DNA of 64,000 bases, taken from the NCBI RefSeq assembly GCF_000321225.1, contig NW_004451506.1, positions 48,452 through 112,451 on the forward strand, read 5' to 3'. The stretch comes from Odobenus rosmarus divergens (lineage: Eukaryota; Chordata; Mammalia; Carnivora; Odobenidae). The position numbers and the translations under genes were made by a program. The notes under the pieces are model-generated. The model made no database searches. It was given only the letters and a program-made list of their open reading frames with translations, and had not been told where the DNA came from. Below, piece by piece: positions 11,545 to 22,807 of the stretch (position 1 is the first letter of the stretch; the number at the start of each line of letters is the position of its first letter).

Positions 11545-12110
11545 GCTCCCAGACACCCCCCCGCTCAACATCTCCACCTGCGAGCACGGCTACCCGTGGT
11601 GACCGAGTGGCAAGGGCCAATTACCATGGCCAACAGCATCCGAGAGCCGGCCAGGAGCCCCGAGCAGGCAAGTGAGCCCGAGGGAACTCCTACTCCTCCC
11701 TGACTCCATGTCTTCAAGGCTCCAACTGAAGTAAGCCGAGGAGAATTTTCTTCCTTCATTCTCTCCTTCATGGCCTGTGAAACGCCAGACTCTTTAAATG
11801 GGGCTTTCAATCAGCGTTGCACAGACCTATAAATCTGTCGCCAAAGGCAGTGGGATAAAAACGACTGCGAGTTCTTGTGACACACTTAAAAAAGCAGGTG
11901 TAACTTGGCCGGGGTTTCCACCACCCCCTCGCACAGGGACCGCGTCCTCGAGCCCCCTCCTCTCGTGACCTCACGTCACTCAGCCCCCGTGTTCCTCTGT
12001 GTCTGAAGAACAAAGCTACGATTCTAATCAAGCGTGGAGACCCTGAGTCCTCCTTTCGCCTGCTCTGAACCGATGAAAATGTACGTGAATTTAATGGTTT
12101 TCCGTCCACT
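11545..12110. promoter_or_regulatory. CpG-retaining unique block (possible regulatory element)
   Basis: GC and CpG content are clearly above the flanks; by eye roughly two dozen CpGs in about 550 bp. Motifs include a CRE-type CACGTCA in 'gtgacctcacgtcactcag'. No recognisable repeat covers it. Open frames cross it on both strands but none is convincing as an exon. It could be an orphan CpG island or conserved enhancer; this is inference from composition only. Confidence 0.3.
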
Positions 12111-12114
12111 GCCG

Positions 12115-13030
12115 CCCCTAGAAAACGTTCCACTTAGGGTCAAGGGGCTGAGTTTTGGCATCTCAGGAGGGTCATCTTCAAAACAGGGAAAAGAAATAAT
12201 CACAATGTGGAATAAAACAATAGTTTTAAAATGTGAAAAAGAAGAAAACCGGATTCCTTCATCCTGACACCCTACCAAAACTACTGTAATGTTTGATTGT
12301 CCTTGGTACTTTACGCAGCTCCGTATTTACCTTCACACAGTTGCCATCTTGGGATACTCACAACTTTTCATTGTTCTCAAAATTTAACAAGCCGTAAGAC
12401 TTTCTCCATGATTCCAGGTAATATCTTAACTTCTCTTTGTAAGAGGCTGCATCATTCCTCCCAAGTAGATGAACCACCATTTGATACGCCAATTGTTTCT
12501 CCAAAATGAAGATTCTTGCCTGGATATCAGGCAAAGATGGGCGGGGAGCAAAGTCCCATCATGTGGCCCTGCTCGGGTCTCAGACTAGCTCTGCTCATGT
12601 CGCTCCCAGGGCTGCCCTGCTTTCCCAAGCTACTTTCGGTCCTACAAACGGGTTAACATAAGCTGGATCTGACTCACGGGACCAGAAAAAAGTAACTGAA
12701 ACTGGTCTGTGCTGACATGGGGCCGGCATTCTTCCACCTCCCAAATAGTACAGCCACTCACTGGGGAAAAAAGCAAAACGCAAACTCTCCTAAATATATC
12801 TACAAGCCATTCGTCATGCAATTGATAAAGTTTCTAGGCTAGCATACTTGAAGTGCTAGTGATCAAGGGTGCATTTCTTTGTGCAGGGTGCCAAGGGAAG
12901 ATAGAAATATTTTATCTTGGGAAACAAAGCTTTGGATGAATCTACCAGATGCAGCACCATGAAGAGGGCAAACTAATGTTCTGAACTTACTTTCTAAATT
13001 GAACGATGTTATGAAAATAGAGAGCATGTT
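12115..13030. other. No gene or repeat recognised
   Basis: Unique sequence between the CpG-retaining block and a young L1. Only short chance open frames are present. Confidence 0.5.
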
Positions 13031-13046
13031 AAGAAAGGGCAAAACA

Positions 13047-13684
13047 ATTTGCAATGATGTGGATGGAACTAGAAGGTATTATGCTAAGTGAAATAAGTCA
13101 ATCAGAGAAAGACAAGTATCATATGATCTCACTGATATGAGGAATTTGAGAAACAAGACAGAGGATCATAGGGGAAGGGAGGGAAAAATGAAACAAGATG
13201 AAACCAGAGAAGGAGACAAACCAGAAGAGACTCTTAATCTCAGGAAACAAACCGAGGGTTGCTGGAGTGGAGGGGGGTGAGAGGGATGGGGTGGCTGGGT
13301 GATGGACATTGGGGAGGGTATGTGTTATGGTGAGCACTGTGAATTGTGTAAGACTGATGAATCACAGACCTGTACCCCTGAAACAAATAATACATTATAT
13401 GTTTAAAAAAAAAAATAAGATAGTAGGAAGGGAAGAATGAAGGGAGGCAAATTGCAGGGGGAGATGAACCATGAGAGACTATGGACTCTGAGAAACAAAC
13501 CGAGGGTTGCTGGAGTGGAGGGGGGTGGGGGGATGGGTTAGCCTGGTGATGGGTATTAAGGAGGGCACGTACTGAATGGAGCACTGGGTGTTATATGCAA
13601 ACAGTGAATCCTGAAACACTACATCAAAAACTAATGATGTAATGTATGGTGATTAACATAATATAATAAAATTAAATTAATTTT
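13047..13684 (+). mobile_element. 5'-truncated carnivore LINE-1 (ORF2 end plus 3' UTR)
   Basis: Starts in the last codons of ORF2 ('gatgtggatggaactagaag') and runs through the whole 3' UTR to an A-rich tail. The 16-bp duplication aagaaagggcaaaaca (13031-13046) recurs with one change at 13685-13700. The 3' UTR holds two homologous units that start at 13245 and 13493, separated by an internal A-tract. Each unit has a G-rich run able to form a G-quadruplex. Confidence 0.95.
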
Positions 13685-13724
13685 AAAAAAGGGCAGAACA
13701 AGGAATCTTAAGTGTTATTTTTTT

Positions 13725-13850
13725 ATTAGGTGTGATAATGGTATTGGCAGTATGATTTTTATAAAGCTTTTATCTTGGCAATTTCAGATGAAAGAAATAA
13801 AATGTCTAGGATTTACTTTAAAATACTTAAGGAAAAGCCTTGGCCCACCA
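13725..13850 (+). mobile_element. Old mammalian L1 (L1M-type) 3' UTR relic
   Basis: 'ggtgtgataatggtattgg', 'gcttttatcttgg', 'atgtctaggatttacttta' follow in the order of ancient L1M 3' UTRs. Diverged; the subfamily is not assignable. Confidence 0.45.
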
Positions 13851-15080
13851 TCCAAGCAAAAATGTTGACAGAGCATTACATGTATATCTTGCATCTGTTC
13901 TTTATACGTGTACTTACAGAGTTTCATTGTTTTTTCCTTTTATTTCCTAGAAAGAAATAATAGTCACTCATATTTAGACCAGTTTCAAGTATATTAGGGG
14001 CTTCCGTATTTTAGAGTTTAGTTATAAATTGCTTTTTCATTACCATTGTTGTTATTTATTTATTTTTTTACAGCTTTAGCAGAAGGGAGCTCTTCCTTCT
14101 AGCCATGGCTTGAGTGTTGAACGTGACTACTGAGGTCCTGGAGGTGGCCACCGATGCTCCATGAAGTGTCCTTGTCCAGAATCTAACAAGGTTCCACTTC
14201 CTCCGGGTGAACACGAGCCCGCCTGCAGGGAACACTGGATATGCATTTTGCTACGCCTGGGTCGGGTGCCTTTGTGCAGAGCACAATTTTGCATCGCATT
14301 GCACGACATGGAACAGTCCTGGTCCTGAACGCTTAGGGGTTTTTTGGTGTTGTTGTGTTTTGTTTTGTTTTTTAGTCTCTGGCTGCTTGGCTTGGCAGTC
14401 AAGTATCTAGTCAGAAGCCAAATTAGGATCACTTGCTCCCCAACGGGACATCTCACGCCCCACCAAGAGAGGTTGGCCTGTTAGCAAGTTTCTCTGCCAT
14501 CCACCCCGGCCACCAGAAAACAGGCCAAGTTGTAGTTACTGAAAAGCCTATTATCTATTATGTGTTAACATAGCCTCTCAGTGCTTCCAGTTACGTGTGC
14601 TGATAGTATTGTACGTGCGTACCTTTTGGAGAAGGTGAGGAGGGCAAATAAAATCTATGCCATTTTCATTAGCCAAATTATTTGTGAACGAAGGTAACGG
14701 TAGTTGCTTTGGCTAAGTAAGCATGGGAGACGGGTATTTCTGCCGTCTTGTTTCCTCTTTTATAAGGGGACTCAGAGTTTTAAGTTGGAATTCAGGCTTC
14801 CAGAGAGCTGGCAAAGAAAGAAAGAAAAGAACTCGCCCCGGGTCATATATCTGGTGACTTAGGTTGGCCATAGAGTCAGTCTTAAATCCCAACAACCTAT
14901 ACCCACCCTGTCTAGCCCAAGAGCCACTAGCCACATGTGGTTGCTGAGCCCACTCTTCCATGGGGGTAGTCTGCACTGAGATTCTGTGTTGTCAGTGTGA
15001 AACGCACACCAGAATCTGCAGATCCGGTATGAAGAAAAAAACAACGTAAAACTATCTGAGAGATAGTGATCTTATTCATT
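13850..15080. other. No gene seen
   Basis: Unique sequence with short open frames on both strands. A 'gccactagccacatgtggt' scrap near 14921 resembles a common old mammalian repeat that I cannot name. Confidence 0.45.
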
Positions 15081-15084
15081 TCAT

Positions 15085-15195
15085 CGATAGTTCCTTCATT
15101 CATTCAAGAGCTGGGCACTGTGCCAGTCATCAAAAATAGAGCAAGAAGTAAGACCAGTTCAGTCCTAGCCCTCGTGAAGCTTCAAGTCTAGTACA
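15085..15195 (-). mobile_element. L2 3' end, antisense
   Basis: 'ccttcattcattcaagagct', 'gggcactgtgccagtcatca' and 'ctcgtgaagcttcaagtcta' match the antisense L2 terminus. Confidence 0.6.
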
Positions 15196-15199
15196 TGTC

Positions 15200-17300
15200 A
15201 CGGGAAATTCTCTTCTCTCAGTGGTTGGCCATTCTCATGAATACTAGGACTACGCTCCTGATATTCTCAAAGCAAACACCACAGTCGCCCCACTGCTATG
15301 TCAAACACAGGGGTGCGTGCTAGGGGTACGTGCCCATGGCCACCCAGAAAAGGTGCCATTTCTCACTGTTCAACCAAACAGCCACTCCTCCCAAGCGAAC
15401 GGCTGAAATGTCACTACTCTGAATTTCCACATGCTGGCAATGTAAAAGGCACGTGGGATTTCAAGGACAGGCTGAAAAAATAATGAATATAAAGTATTGC
15501 CTTCCTATTTTGTATTGATTCCATGATGAAATGATAATACTGTGTATGTGCTGGATTAAATGAAATGGATTATGAAAATTAATCTGACCTGTTTTTTGCT
15601 TTTTTAAAGGTGGTTCCAAGAGAAACGAAGAGGACTGTGGCTCACATAGTCATCTACGCTTCTCTATATGGATATTTTTCCACTCCACCAGTGCAAATAA
15701 CCACCCCAGCCAGAGCTTCGCCCCCGGGGAAGCTGTGGAACCACTGATGGAGGAACTTGATCTAACTAGGGTGCTGTAAGCTGCCGCCATTTTCCCTTCT
15801 TTTATTTTCTGTTTGAGAATACCTATACCTCGAGTGACTAATGGAGGCAGCGCGAGGCAAGGGAGAGGTACTAGTTCTCAATCAGAAAACTGACTCCTTT
15901 GGTCTCAAGAGTTCTTACTGAAAAATCAAGAGCAAATCCTGAGATCTTGCAGAATTCCCATCTCATTAAGGATAAATATAAAAACAATCTGTCCTATTTC
16001 AGATAGAATTGTAGTCAGTGAGATAAATGTATATGAAACCACCTGATAAACCATAATCCATAATGCCATTATCATCATTTATCATAATAAATACACCCAT
16101 AAAGAAGAAAATTTTTGAGGTAGAGAAGATTAAAATGCCTTCATTCTGGGAAAATCCCAAAACAACAAAAATTCAAAGAAAAATATTACAATACTAATGT
16201 TTCAGTAGTAAAGTTAACGAGGGCAGAGGTGAATTAAAGAGGTGGGGACCTCAAATGGAAGCATGTCCAAGAGTTGGGGACAGTTTGGTTTCAGAGCTCA
16301 CATCTGTTATCAACTGCCTGATTCCAAGAGATCACTTTGATATTATCTGCCTTTTGAATGAAAATTCTCTTGTATACACTACTGATTAAAAACCAACCAA
16401 CAAGCAAACTCACCCTACTTATATTGTGGCCAACTGTTGGAGTGTTTCTGTAGTAACAAAGGTGGGCGGTCAGCCTCTGATTTCACACTGCGTAAGTGGA
16501 AGCTTGTTGAAACAGAGGCCACTTTGTACAACTTCTGGCTTAGCAATGCCAGGCACCACACCACTTAGCCCATAATTGCACACGAGTGAAACACAGAGAC
16601 GTGATTATTTTTCCTGGCGTCTGAACTGGTCCCAACATTCCTGGTCTCCATCAAACCCTAAAAAATCAAGGCAGATCCAATGGCTTCAGAAATCCTACTT
16701 TGGTTGTGCTTGCTGCAGTCTAGGAAGCTTTAAACAAAACAAAACAAAACAAAACAAAAAACCCAAACCTGAGTTGTTTTATGCCTGGCTGCACAATAGA
16801 TTCAAAAAGCATTCCAAATCAGAGCTAATTTGAACCAGTAAATACATTTGCCAGTGCGTATGACAAAGAGGTTGATATCATGCAGAAATGTATAGAGTTG
16901 AAAGAAACTGATTTTTCCTAAAGAAGCTTCCAAAAGACATTATTAGATCATATTGAATAATATTTTTTTAATATACCACGTTATAAAACAGCACATGATC
17001 ATTTTTTCCAAAGAATCTGGACCATCACTTTCCTTCAGAACGGCCAGCCAGGGGAGCATGGTTAAGCTTGGGTCTAGTGTGGTTTTGTGGCATGAGAGGG
17101 CGTGGGACACCACACACGTGGAGGTAGGAATGCCACAGCAAGGGTGTTTAAGACCCAGCGAGCAAACCCGTCTGAGGGAACAGAGGTTTCACCTCACGGC
17201 ATAGCAGCAGAGCGAGGAGAGTCTCAGGAGGACGCAGAAGCGGCATGCTCAAGTGGGTTCTTGGAGGAGAGTTTAATGACTTCATTGTTTAAAATGATGC
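15200..17300. other. No gene or clear repeat except (AAAAC)n
   Basis: Unique AT-rich DNA. A pyrimidine tract followed by AAAG near 15590-15608 looks like a splice acceptor, but no supporting exon structure is visible. Confidence 0.45.
16732..16761. repeat. (AAAAC)n microsatellite
   Basis: About five aaaac units, not clearly the tail of a retroposon. Confidence 0.9.
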
Positions 17301-17302
17301 AA

Positions 17303-17520
17303 GGGGCGCCTGGGTGGCTCCGTCGGTTAAGTGTCTGACTTTGGCTCTGGTCATGATCCCAGGGTCCTGGGATCGAGCCCCGCGTGGGGCTCCCTGCTCA
17401 GCGGGAAGCCTGCTTCTCCCTCTCCCACCTGCCTGTGTTCTCTCTCACTATCTCTGTCACTATCTGTCTCTCTCAAATAAATAAATAAATAAATAAAATC
17501 TTTAAAAAAATAAAATAAAA
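17303..17520 (+). mobile_element. CAN SINE
   Basis: Head 'ggggcgcctgggtggctccg', near-consensus body, (AAAT)n expansion at about 17476-17497, and an A-rich tail. A clean target-site duplication was not found. Confidence 0.95.
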
Positions 17521-17524
17521 AGTT

Positions 17525-19965
17525 AAACCAAAGCAAAGGAGATATTGAAACATACTAGGGTGAGCAACAGCAAGAGAGGTTTACACCATTAGGTCTAGAT
17601 GGAAAGTAGAAGGGATAATTGTCAGAGCCTCAAGAAACAGCGAGAGCTACAGGAATGGACAGGCCAAAGTCGATCACACTCTGGAAACTCACAAATGAGC
17701 AGAGAAGGAGGGACAGAAATAAACAGCCTGGACTCATTCTTCTCCCCTTTTATGAGCCCTTGACAGTGCCTCTGTGGGCCAAAGCCAACCAAAAGCCAGA
17801 TGGCAAAGGAATCTGGTTTTCCATGAAGGTCAGCCTCCTGGTATTCAGAGCAGAATAGAGAAGATTGGAGAGGGGGCCTGGAGGGGCAAATGGAACATAT
17901 CCCAGAGAGCTGATGAGTTCAATCAAGAGGATTTCGTGGGGCTAGAAGCTTCCCTATGGCTGGCGGGCGGGAACGGGGGAAATGTGCGTTTCCCATCTAC
18001 CCACTCCTGTTGTAAGCTTACCCTCATTCTGGTTCCCATTGTCCAGGAGCTCGTGCTGCAGGCAGCAGAGAACTGGTACAAGCAGCTATTCTATGGGCGT
18101 TCAAGATGAAATACCTACATCAAGGATTAAGGTGCAAGAATGAACAAGAAATAAGTCCACATGCAACTTTAGGAATATAATAAGAATTCTTAGATATCAA
18201 AACATTATTGCTTCTAATCTTGAGCCTTCTACAATCCTGAGATTTGGGTTAATCCAAATTTTGATTAAATTTTGATTGAACTAATCCTAAACTCTGTATT
18301 CATTAGCTGAGCAAATATGCTTTGGATTTTCTTTTTCCTGACTTGGCCAGATATTGATCTGAACCGCCTAAAAGCTTACGGAGTCTCTGAGTAGATATTA
18401 AACAGAGAGAAGAATCCTAGTCATTTAATACAGCAGATTCTTTAATGAGAATTTTTTTGGTTCAGATTTTCTGATCCTTCCACGGGCTTTAACATAAAAA
18501 TGTTGGTAATTAAGGAGTTCTAAACCTCTTATTATAATTCACGTTAATAAGTACATGGTCTCTGGGTGGCTGGTCAGGAGACACCGTGAGACCCAGTAAA
18601 AATTCTGTGCATACTCTTGGTGGCTCAGCCCACCGTATTAAGAACAGATTGTTTTAATAGAAGCCCTGCTTTATTCCCAGCCCTGTTGCCCATAATTATT
18701 GTAAAGCAGGACTATTTCCTGCCTTCCTGCCCAAAATAGCAGGAAGCATCCAACTCTTTCAACCCACTTTGCTTATGGCATCACCTCTCGGCAGGGGTTA
18801 GGGTTCACTGCCAAGAATTTCAAAAAAGCTAACTCTGTTTTGGTTTCTTGTCCAGAACTTAGCTTGTGAGCAGAGAAATGAAGGAGGATCTGTAATATAT
18901 CCAGGGGTTTAGAGAAATCACATGGCTCCAGGCCTGGTTCAGCGCCCCGAGTAATCGTCAAGACAGCAGCCCTGCTTTTTTCCAGATTCACTGGGGGAAT
19001 CAGTTCCAGGTGACACCTGGTGAGCCTCTGGCTCATGAGAAACGATTGGGGAACTCGACAGAGTTCTTGGTAAGTACTAAGAGTAAGGGACTGAACACTG
19101 GCCCTTGGGATTTAATAAAAAGTTGCACTGAGCCTTCCTCTATGCTTCCCTATGGGTCCATGTTACTCGCCAGGGGACATTCACAGCCCAACACTTCAGT
19201 GGGTCCAGGCCCACGTCCAACCTTTGGTAGCTTCTGAGGTCATGTTCTTCAGGTATCCCAGAGCTTGAACAGGATGACTCCTAACTATAACAGTTCACAT
19301 CAACCATGACCTTGTGATCTGCTGTTGTTTCTTTTTTCTTATTGGTTCTGGGCTCCATACTCAATGCCTTGCATGTTTTTATCCCATTAATCCTTACCAC
19401 AACCACATTAGTCAGCACTGTTAACCCTACTGGTCAAACGGGAAAGCAGAGTTTAAAAGGATCGAGTCAGTTGGCAGACTTCTTAAGGAACAGAGAGCTA
19501 GGGCCCAAACTAGGAAGTGCTGTACCAACCAGTGCAAAGTGCAAGGCACTAGGAACCTCTGAGCAGTCTCCGAGGGACATGTAATAGCCTCGTGCAGCAC
19601 AAAAAGTAGCATTCCCAAGGAGACCACCAAATACGGTGGGTAGTTATCTTCAAAGGGGAGGCAGCCCTAAAGAACTCAGCTTCTGACTCTTTTGCCAGAG
19701 ACCCTATCCTGGCTCTAGAATCATAGTGGCCTCCAAGTAAAAGGTACTCATTAGTTAAAAGGCCAGGGAAACCCCAATTTTACCAAAATCCTCAAAGTCC
19801 CCTTCATTAGATCTGGGCTGAAAGTCCTTTTGCAAGAAGACCAGGCCCTTTTACCCTAAGTCTTGTGGTGGAGGCAATGTGGGGACCAAAGACCTCAGGG
19901 GAGGTGACTGCCCCACCCAAGGAAGCAGCATCCCTTCTTCTCTAACCCTTGAATCCTTTCTTTCT
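17525..19965. other. Unique DNA, no gene seen
   Basis: Only chance-length open frames (up to 111 codons at 17774-18109). It contains the first copy of a 45-bp dispersed repeat at 17916-17960. Confidence 0.5.
17916..17960 (+). repeat. Copy 1 of a 45-bp dispersed direct repeat
   Basis: Matches 21288-21332 at 41 of 45 positions, with the last 26 bp identical. Not a repeat family I recognise. Confidence 0.85.
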
Positions 19966-19970
19966 AGAAA

Positions 19971-20000
19971 GATGGATAAATGGACGGATGGATGGATAAA
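19971..20000. repeat. (GGAT)n-like microsatellite
   Basis: Imperfect ggat/ggac units followed by an AAAC-rich stretch. Confidence 0.7.
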
Positions 20001-20115
20001 ACAAACAAACAATGATACTACATAAAAAGTCACTGTTTAAATGCTTTTGTATCTTCTACCCCATTTGGCTCAGAATTTTGTGATCATCAGAATAGCCTTA
20101 GGGCTTAAGACACAG

Positions 20116-20884
20116 ATTACGAAAACAATGAATTGTGGATCACTATATCAAAAACTAATGATGTATATATATATATATATATACCACATCTTCTTTATCC
20201 ATTCATCTGTCGATGGACATCTTGGCTCTTTCCACAGTTTGGCTATTATACAATGGAACATTATGCAGCCATCAAAAGGAATGAAATCTTGCCATTTGCA
20301 GCGACGTGGATGGAACTGGAGGGTATTATGCTGAGCGAAATAAGTCAGAGAAAGACATGTATCATATGACCTCACTGATATGAGGAATTCTTAATCTCAG
20401 GAAACAAACTGAGGGTTGCTAGAGTGGTGGGGGGTGGGAGGGATGGGGTGGCTGGGTGATAGACACTGGGGAGGGTATGTGCTATGGTGAGCACTGTGAA
20501 TTGTGTAAGACTGGTGAATCACAGACCTGTACCTCTGAAACAAATAATACATTATATGTTTAAAAAAAAAAAAAGGAAGAAGAAGATAGCAAGAGGGGAA
20601 GAATGAAGGGGGGAAATCAGAGGGGGAGACGAACCATGAGAGACTATGGACTCTGAAAAACAAACTGAGGGTTCTAGAGGGGAGGGGGGTGGGGGGATGG
20701 GTTAGCCTGGTGATGGGTATTAAAGAGGGCACGTTCCGCGTGGAGCACTGGGTGTTATAGGCAAACAATGAATCATGGAACACTACATCAAAAACTAATG
20801 ATGTAATGTATGGTGATTAACATAATAAAAAAAACTAAAGATGTATGATGACTAACATGACATAATAAAATAAAATTAAAAAAA
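20116..20884 (+). mobile_element. Outer short L1 3' end split by a later L1
   Basis: Two pieces, 20116-20166 and 20847-20884, read together as a single short L1 3' terminus. The 9-bp aagacacag flanks the pair at 20107-20115 and 20885-20893. A younger L1 occupies the middle (20167-20829), so this was a roughly 90-bp L1 tail that then served as a target. Confidence 0.75.
20167..20829 (+). mobile_element. Inner carnivore L1 with 5' inversion (twin priming)
   Basis: The part from about 20246 onward is sense L1: ORF2 C-terminal codons ('ggaacattatgcagccatca') to about 20390, then the 3' UTR to an A-tail. Segment 20167-20246 is the reverse complement of the ORF2 stretch that should lie immediately upstream, as shown by 'catcttctttatccattca'. 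The junction is near 20246. The flanking duplication is aaaaactaatgatgtat (20150-20166) and aaaaactaaagatgtat (20830-20846), differing at one base. Confidence 0.9.
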
Positions 20885-20969
20885 AAGACACAGGTAGCTG
20901 ATCGCAGCAGTACAATTTGAGAAGCATAAAAATGCATCAGCTATTTCCAGTGAACTTAACAATTTGTCC

Positions 20970-21260
20970 CTTCTTTCTTCATGCATTCATTTATCACCAA
21001 GGGCTTCCTAGATGTCAGCCACTGTGGAGAGCAGAGGCACAGAGCCGAACACAGCACAGTACCTGCCCTCATGGAGATCACAGCCTGATGGAGGAAACTG
21101 ACAAATAAGTCAACAAAAGCAGAGAGGATACTGGGGCAGTATGGAAACAGAGAAGAGCACGGACCTAACTCTTCCCTGGGAGTCAGGGGTAAGTTAGGGC
21201 GGGTGTTTCAGAGACAGTAAAGCCTGGTGGACTCTGGAGGGAATGAGGGGTCATTAGCAT
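20970..21260 (-). mobile_element. L2 3' region, antisense
   Basis: Antisense L2 order: 'ttcatgcattcatttatcac', 'gtcagccactgtggagagca', 'ctgccctcatggagatcaca', then a 'tactggggcagtatgg' region. Confidence 0.6.
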
Positions 21261-21287
21261 CGGCTGATCTCATGGCAGAGACAAGGA

Positions 21288-21332
21288 AGTTCGATCATGA
21301 GGACATCGTGGGGCTAGAAGCTTCCCTATGGC
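21288..21332 (+). repeat. Copy 2 of the 45-bp dispersed direct repeat
   Basis: Partner of 17916-17960. The four differences all lie in the first 19 bases; 21307-21332 is identical to 17935-17960. Confidence 0.85.
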
Positions 21333-21766
21333 GGGAGGTGAACCAGCTGGCAAAAATCTGGACTGGATGTTTGGGAGAGGGATAGTGAGCATACTGATCA
21401 ATCAGATAAATAAGTAATTAATAGAAGGATCCACAGTTTCTCTGCAAGATGCCAAGAGCAGCTGAGAATTATAGACACAGAGTCAATAGAATTGTATAGC
21501 AAGCCTGCCTGGGGGCAGAGTGCCATGTGTCACAGAGGTTTAAATTTTGGATTCTTGTGGAAATGTACCAAGGAGCTCCCTGACAGATGCAGAATAACCA
21601 GAACTCCGGGAACTCAGATTAAAATGAACAAACAAACAAATATGCAAACCATTTTTTTTGTTGTTCTTTGAACTCAACAGAAGTGTGTTTGTCCTGTTTT
21701 GTTTTTTCAATGTCTTAATTGAAAAAAATTATCTTAGCATTTGAAGATCAAGACCTAACAAAGTAG

Positions 21767-21888
21767 GGGGCGCCTGGGTGGCTCAGTCAGTTAAGCGTCC
21801 GACTCTTGATCTCAGTTCAGGTCATAACCTCAGGGTCGTGAGTTCGAGCCCCAGGTTGGGTCTACTTAGAGAAAACAAAAACAAAAAC
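21767..21888 (+). mobile_element. Short CAN SINE variant, perfect 15-bp target-site duplication
   Basis: Head 'gggcgcctgggtggctcagt', tRNA-like 'gtgagttcgagccccaggtt', ending 'tctacttagagaaaac(aaaaac)n'. It lacks the usual CT-rich body, so it is a shorter subtype or internally primed copy. gacctaacaaagtag is exact at 21752-21766 and 21889-21903. Confidence 0.95.
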
Positions 21889-22015
21889 GACCTAACAAAG
21901 TAGAGGTAACCCCCCAAACCCTTTACTCTGGATTGTCAAAAATCCAGGGTAAGAATCACAACACGAATTACATGTCCCTTAAGAGTTCTAGTAATTTATC
22001 ATTTTTGTTAATTGG

Positions 22016-22203
22016 TTTTATTTATTTATTTATTTATTTGACAGAGAGAGAGAGAGAGAGAGAGCACAAGTAGGCAGAGCAGCAGGCAGAGGGAGAGGGA
22101 GAAGCAGGCTCCCCGCCGAGGAGAGAGCCCGGCATGGGACTCGATCCCAGGACCCTGAGAGCCGAAGGCAGACACTTAACTGACTGAGCTACCCAGGCAC
22201 CCC
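22016..22203 (-). mobile_element. CAN SINE, antisense (first of a tandem pair)
   Basis: (TTTA)n tail, (GA)n stretch, G/A-rich body and tRNA head ending 'gctacccaggcacccc'. The left flank 'taattggttt' resembles the sequence after the second SINE (agttggtttt, 22411), so the second copy appears to have landed at this element's right edge. Confidence 0.95.
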
Positions 22204-22410
22204 AGTTTTTTTTTTTTTAAAGATTTTATTTATTTATTTGAGAGAGAGAGAGAATGAGAGATAGAAAGCACGAGAGGGAAGAGGGTCAGAGGGAGAAGCA
22301 GACTCCCTGCTGAGCAGGAAGCCCAATGCGGGACTCGATCGCGGGACTCCAGGATCATGACCTGAGCTGAAGGCAGCCGCCTAACCAACTGAGCCACCCA
22401 GGCGCCCCCC
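22204..22410 (-). mobile_element. CAN SINE, antisense (second of the tandem pair)
   Basis: Poly-T, 'aaagattttatttatttat', GA-rich body and head ending 'gagccacccaggcgcccccc'. A short ccccag motif at both edges is the likely target duplication against the preceding SINE. Confidence 0.95.
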
Positions 22411-22602
22411 AGTTGGTTTTTTTAAATAGTAAATCCTAAAGGCATTCTTTTTAGAAATATGTATTATAAAAAATTTTGGTCTGTGTAAAATAAAAATTAT
22501 TCCGAGGTTTAAGAGAAGTCAATATGACACGGAAAGAAAGTAAAACCTAATCAGTCCCTACACTGATTTAGTAATTTATGGTTTGCAAAGAATGTGGTAC
22601 AT

Positions 22603-22745
22603 ATTTTCTTATTTGATCCCAGCCATTGTGTGAGGCAAGCAGGGCCATTTATATTATCCCCATCTTCCAGAGGTGAAACCTAATCCCCAAAGAAACTAAA
22701 TATCAGGAAGAAGTTAACACAGCTAGAAACACAGCAGAGGCAACA
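22603..22745 (-). mobile_element. MIR, antisense
   Basis: 'ttcttatttgatcccagcca', 'ttatccccatcttccagagg', 'gaagttaacacagctagaaa' in antisense MIR order. Confidence 0.65.
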
Positions 22746-22807
22746 AACTTTATCTGTTGATTCTTAGTTCCCCAAAGGCTTGAATGTTGTCCCTACTGTA
22801 ATGTAGT

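Noticed and set aside
20133..20369. 78-codon frame whose end reads like an L1 ORF2 C-terminus
   Set aside because: Explained by the inverted L1. The frame crosses the inversion junction and is not an independent gene.
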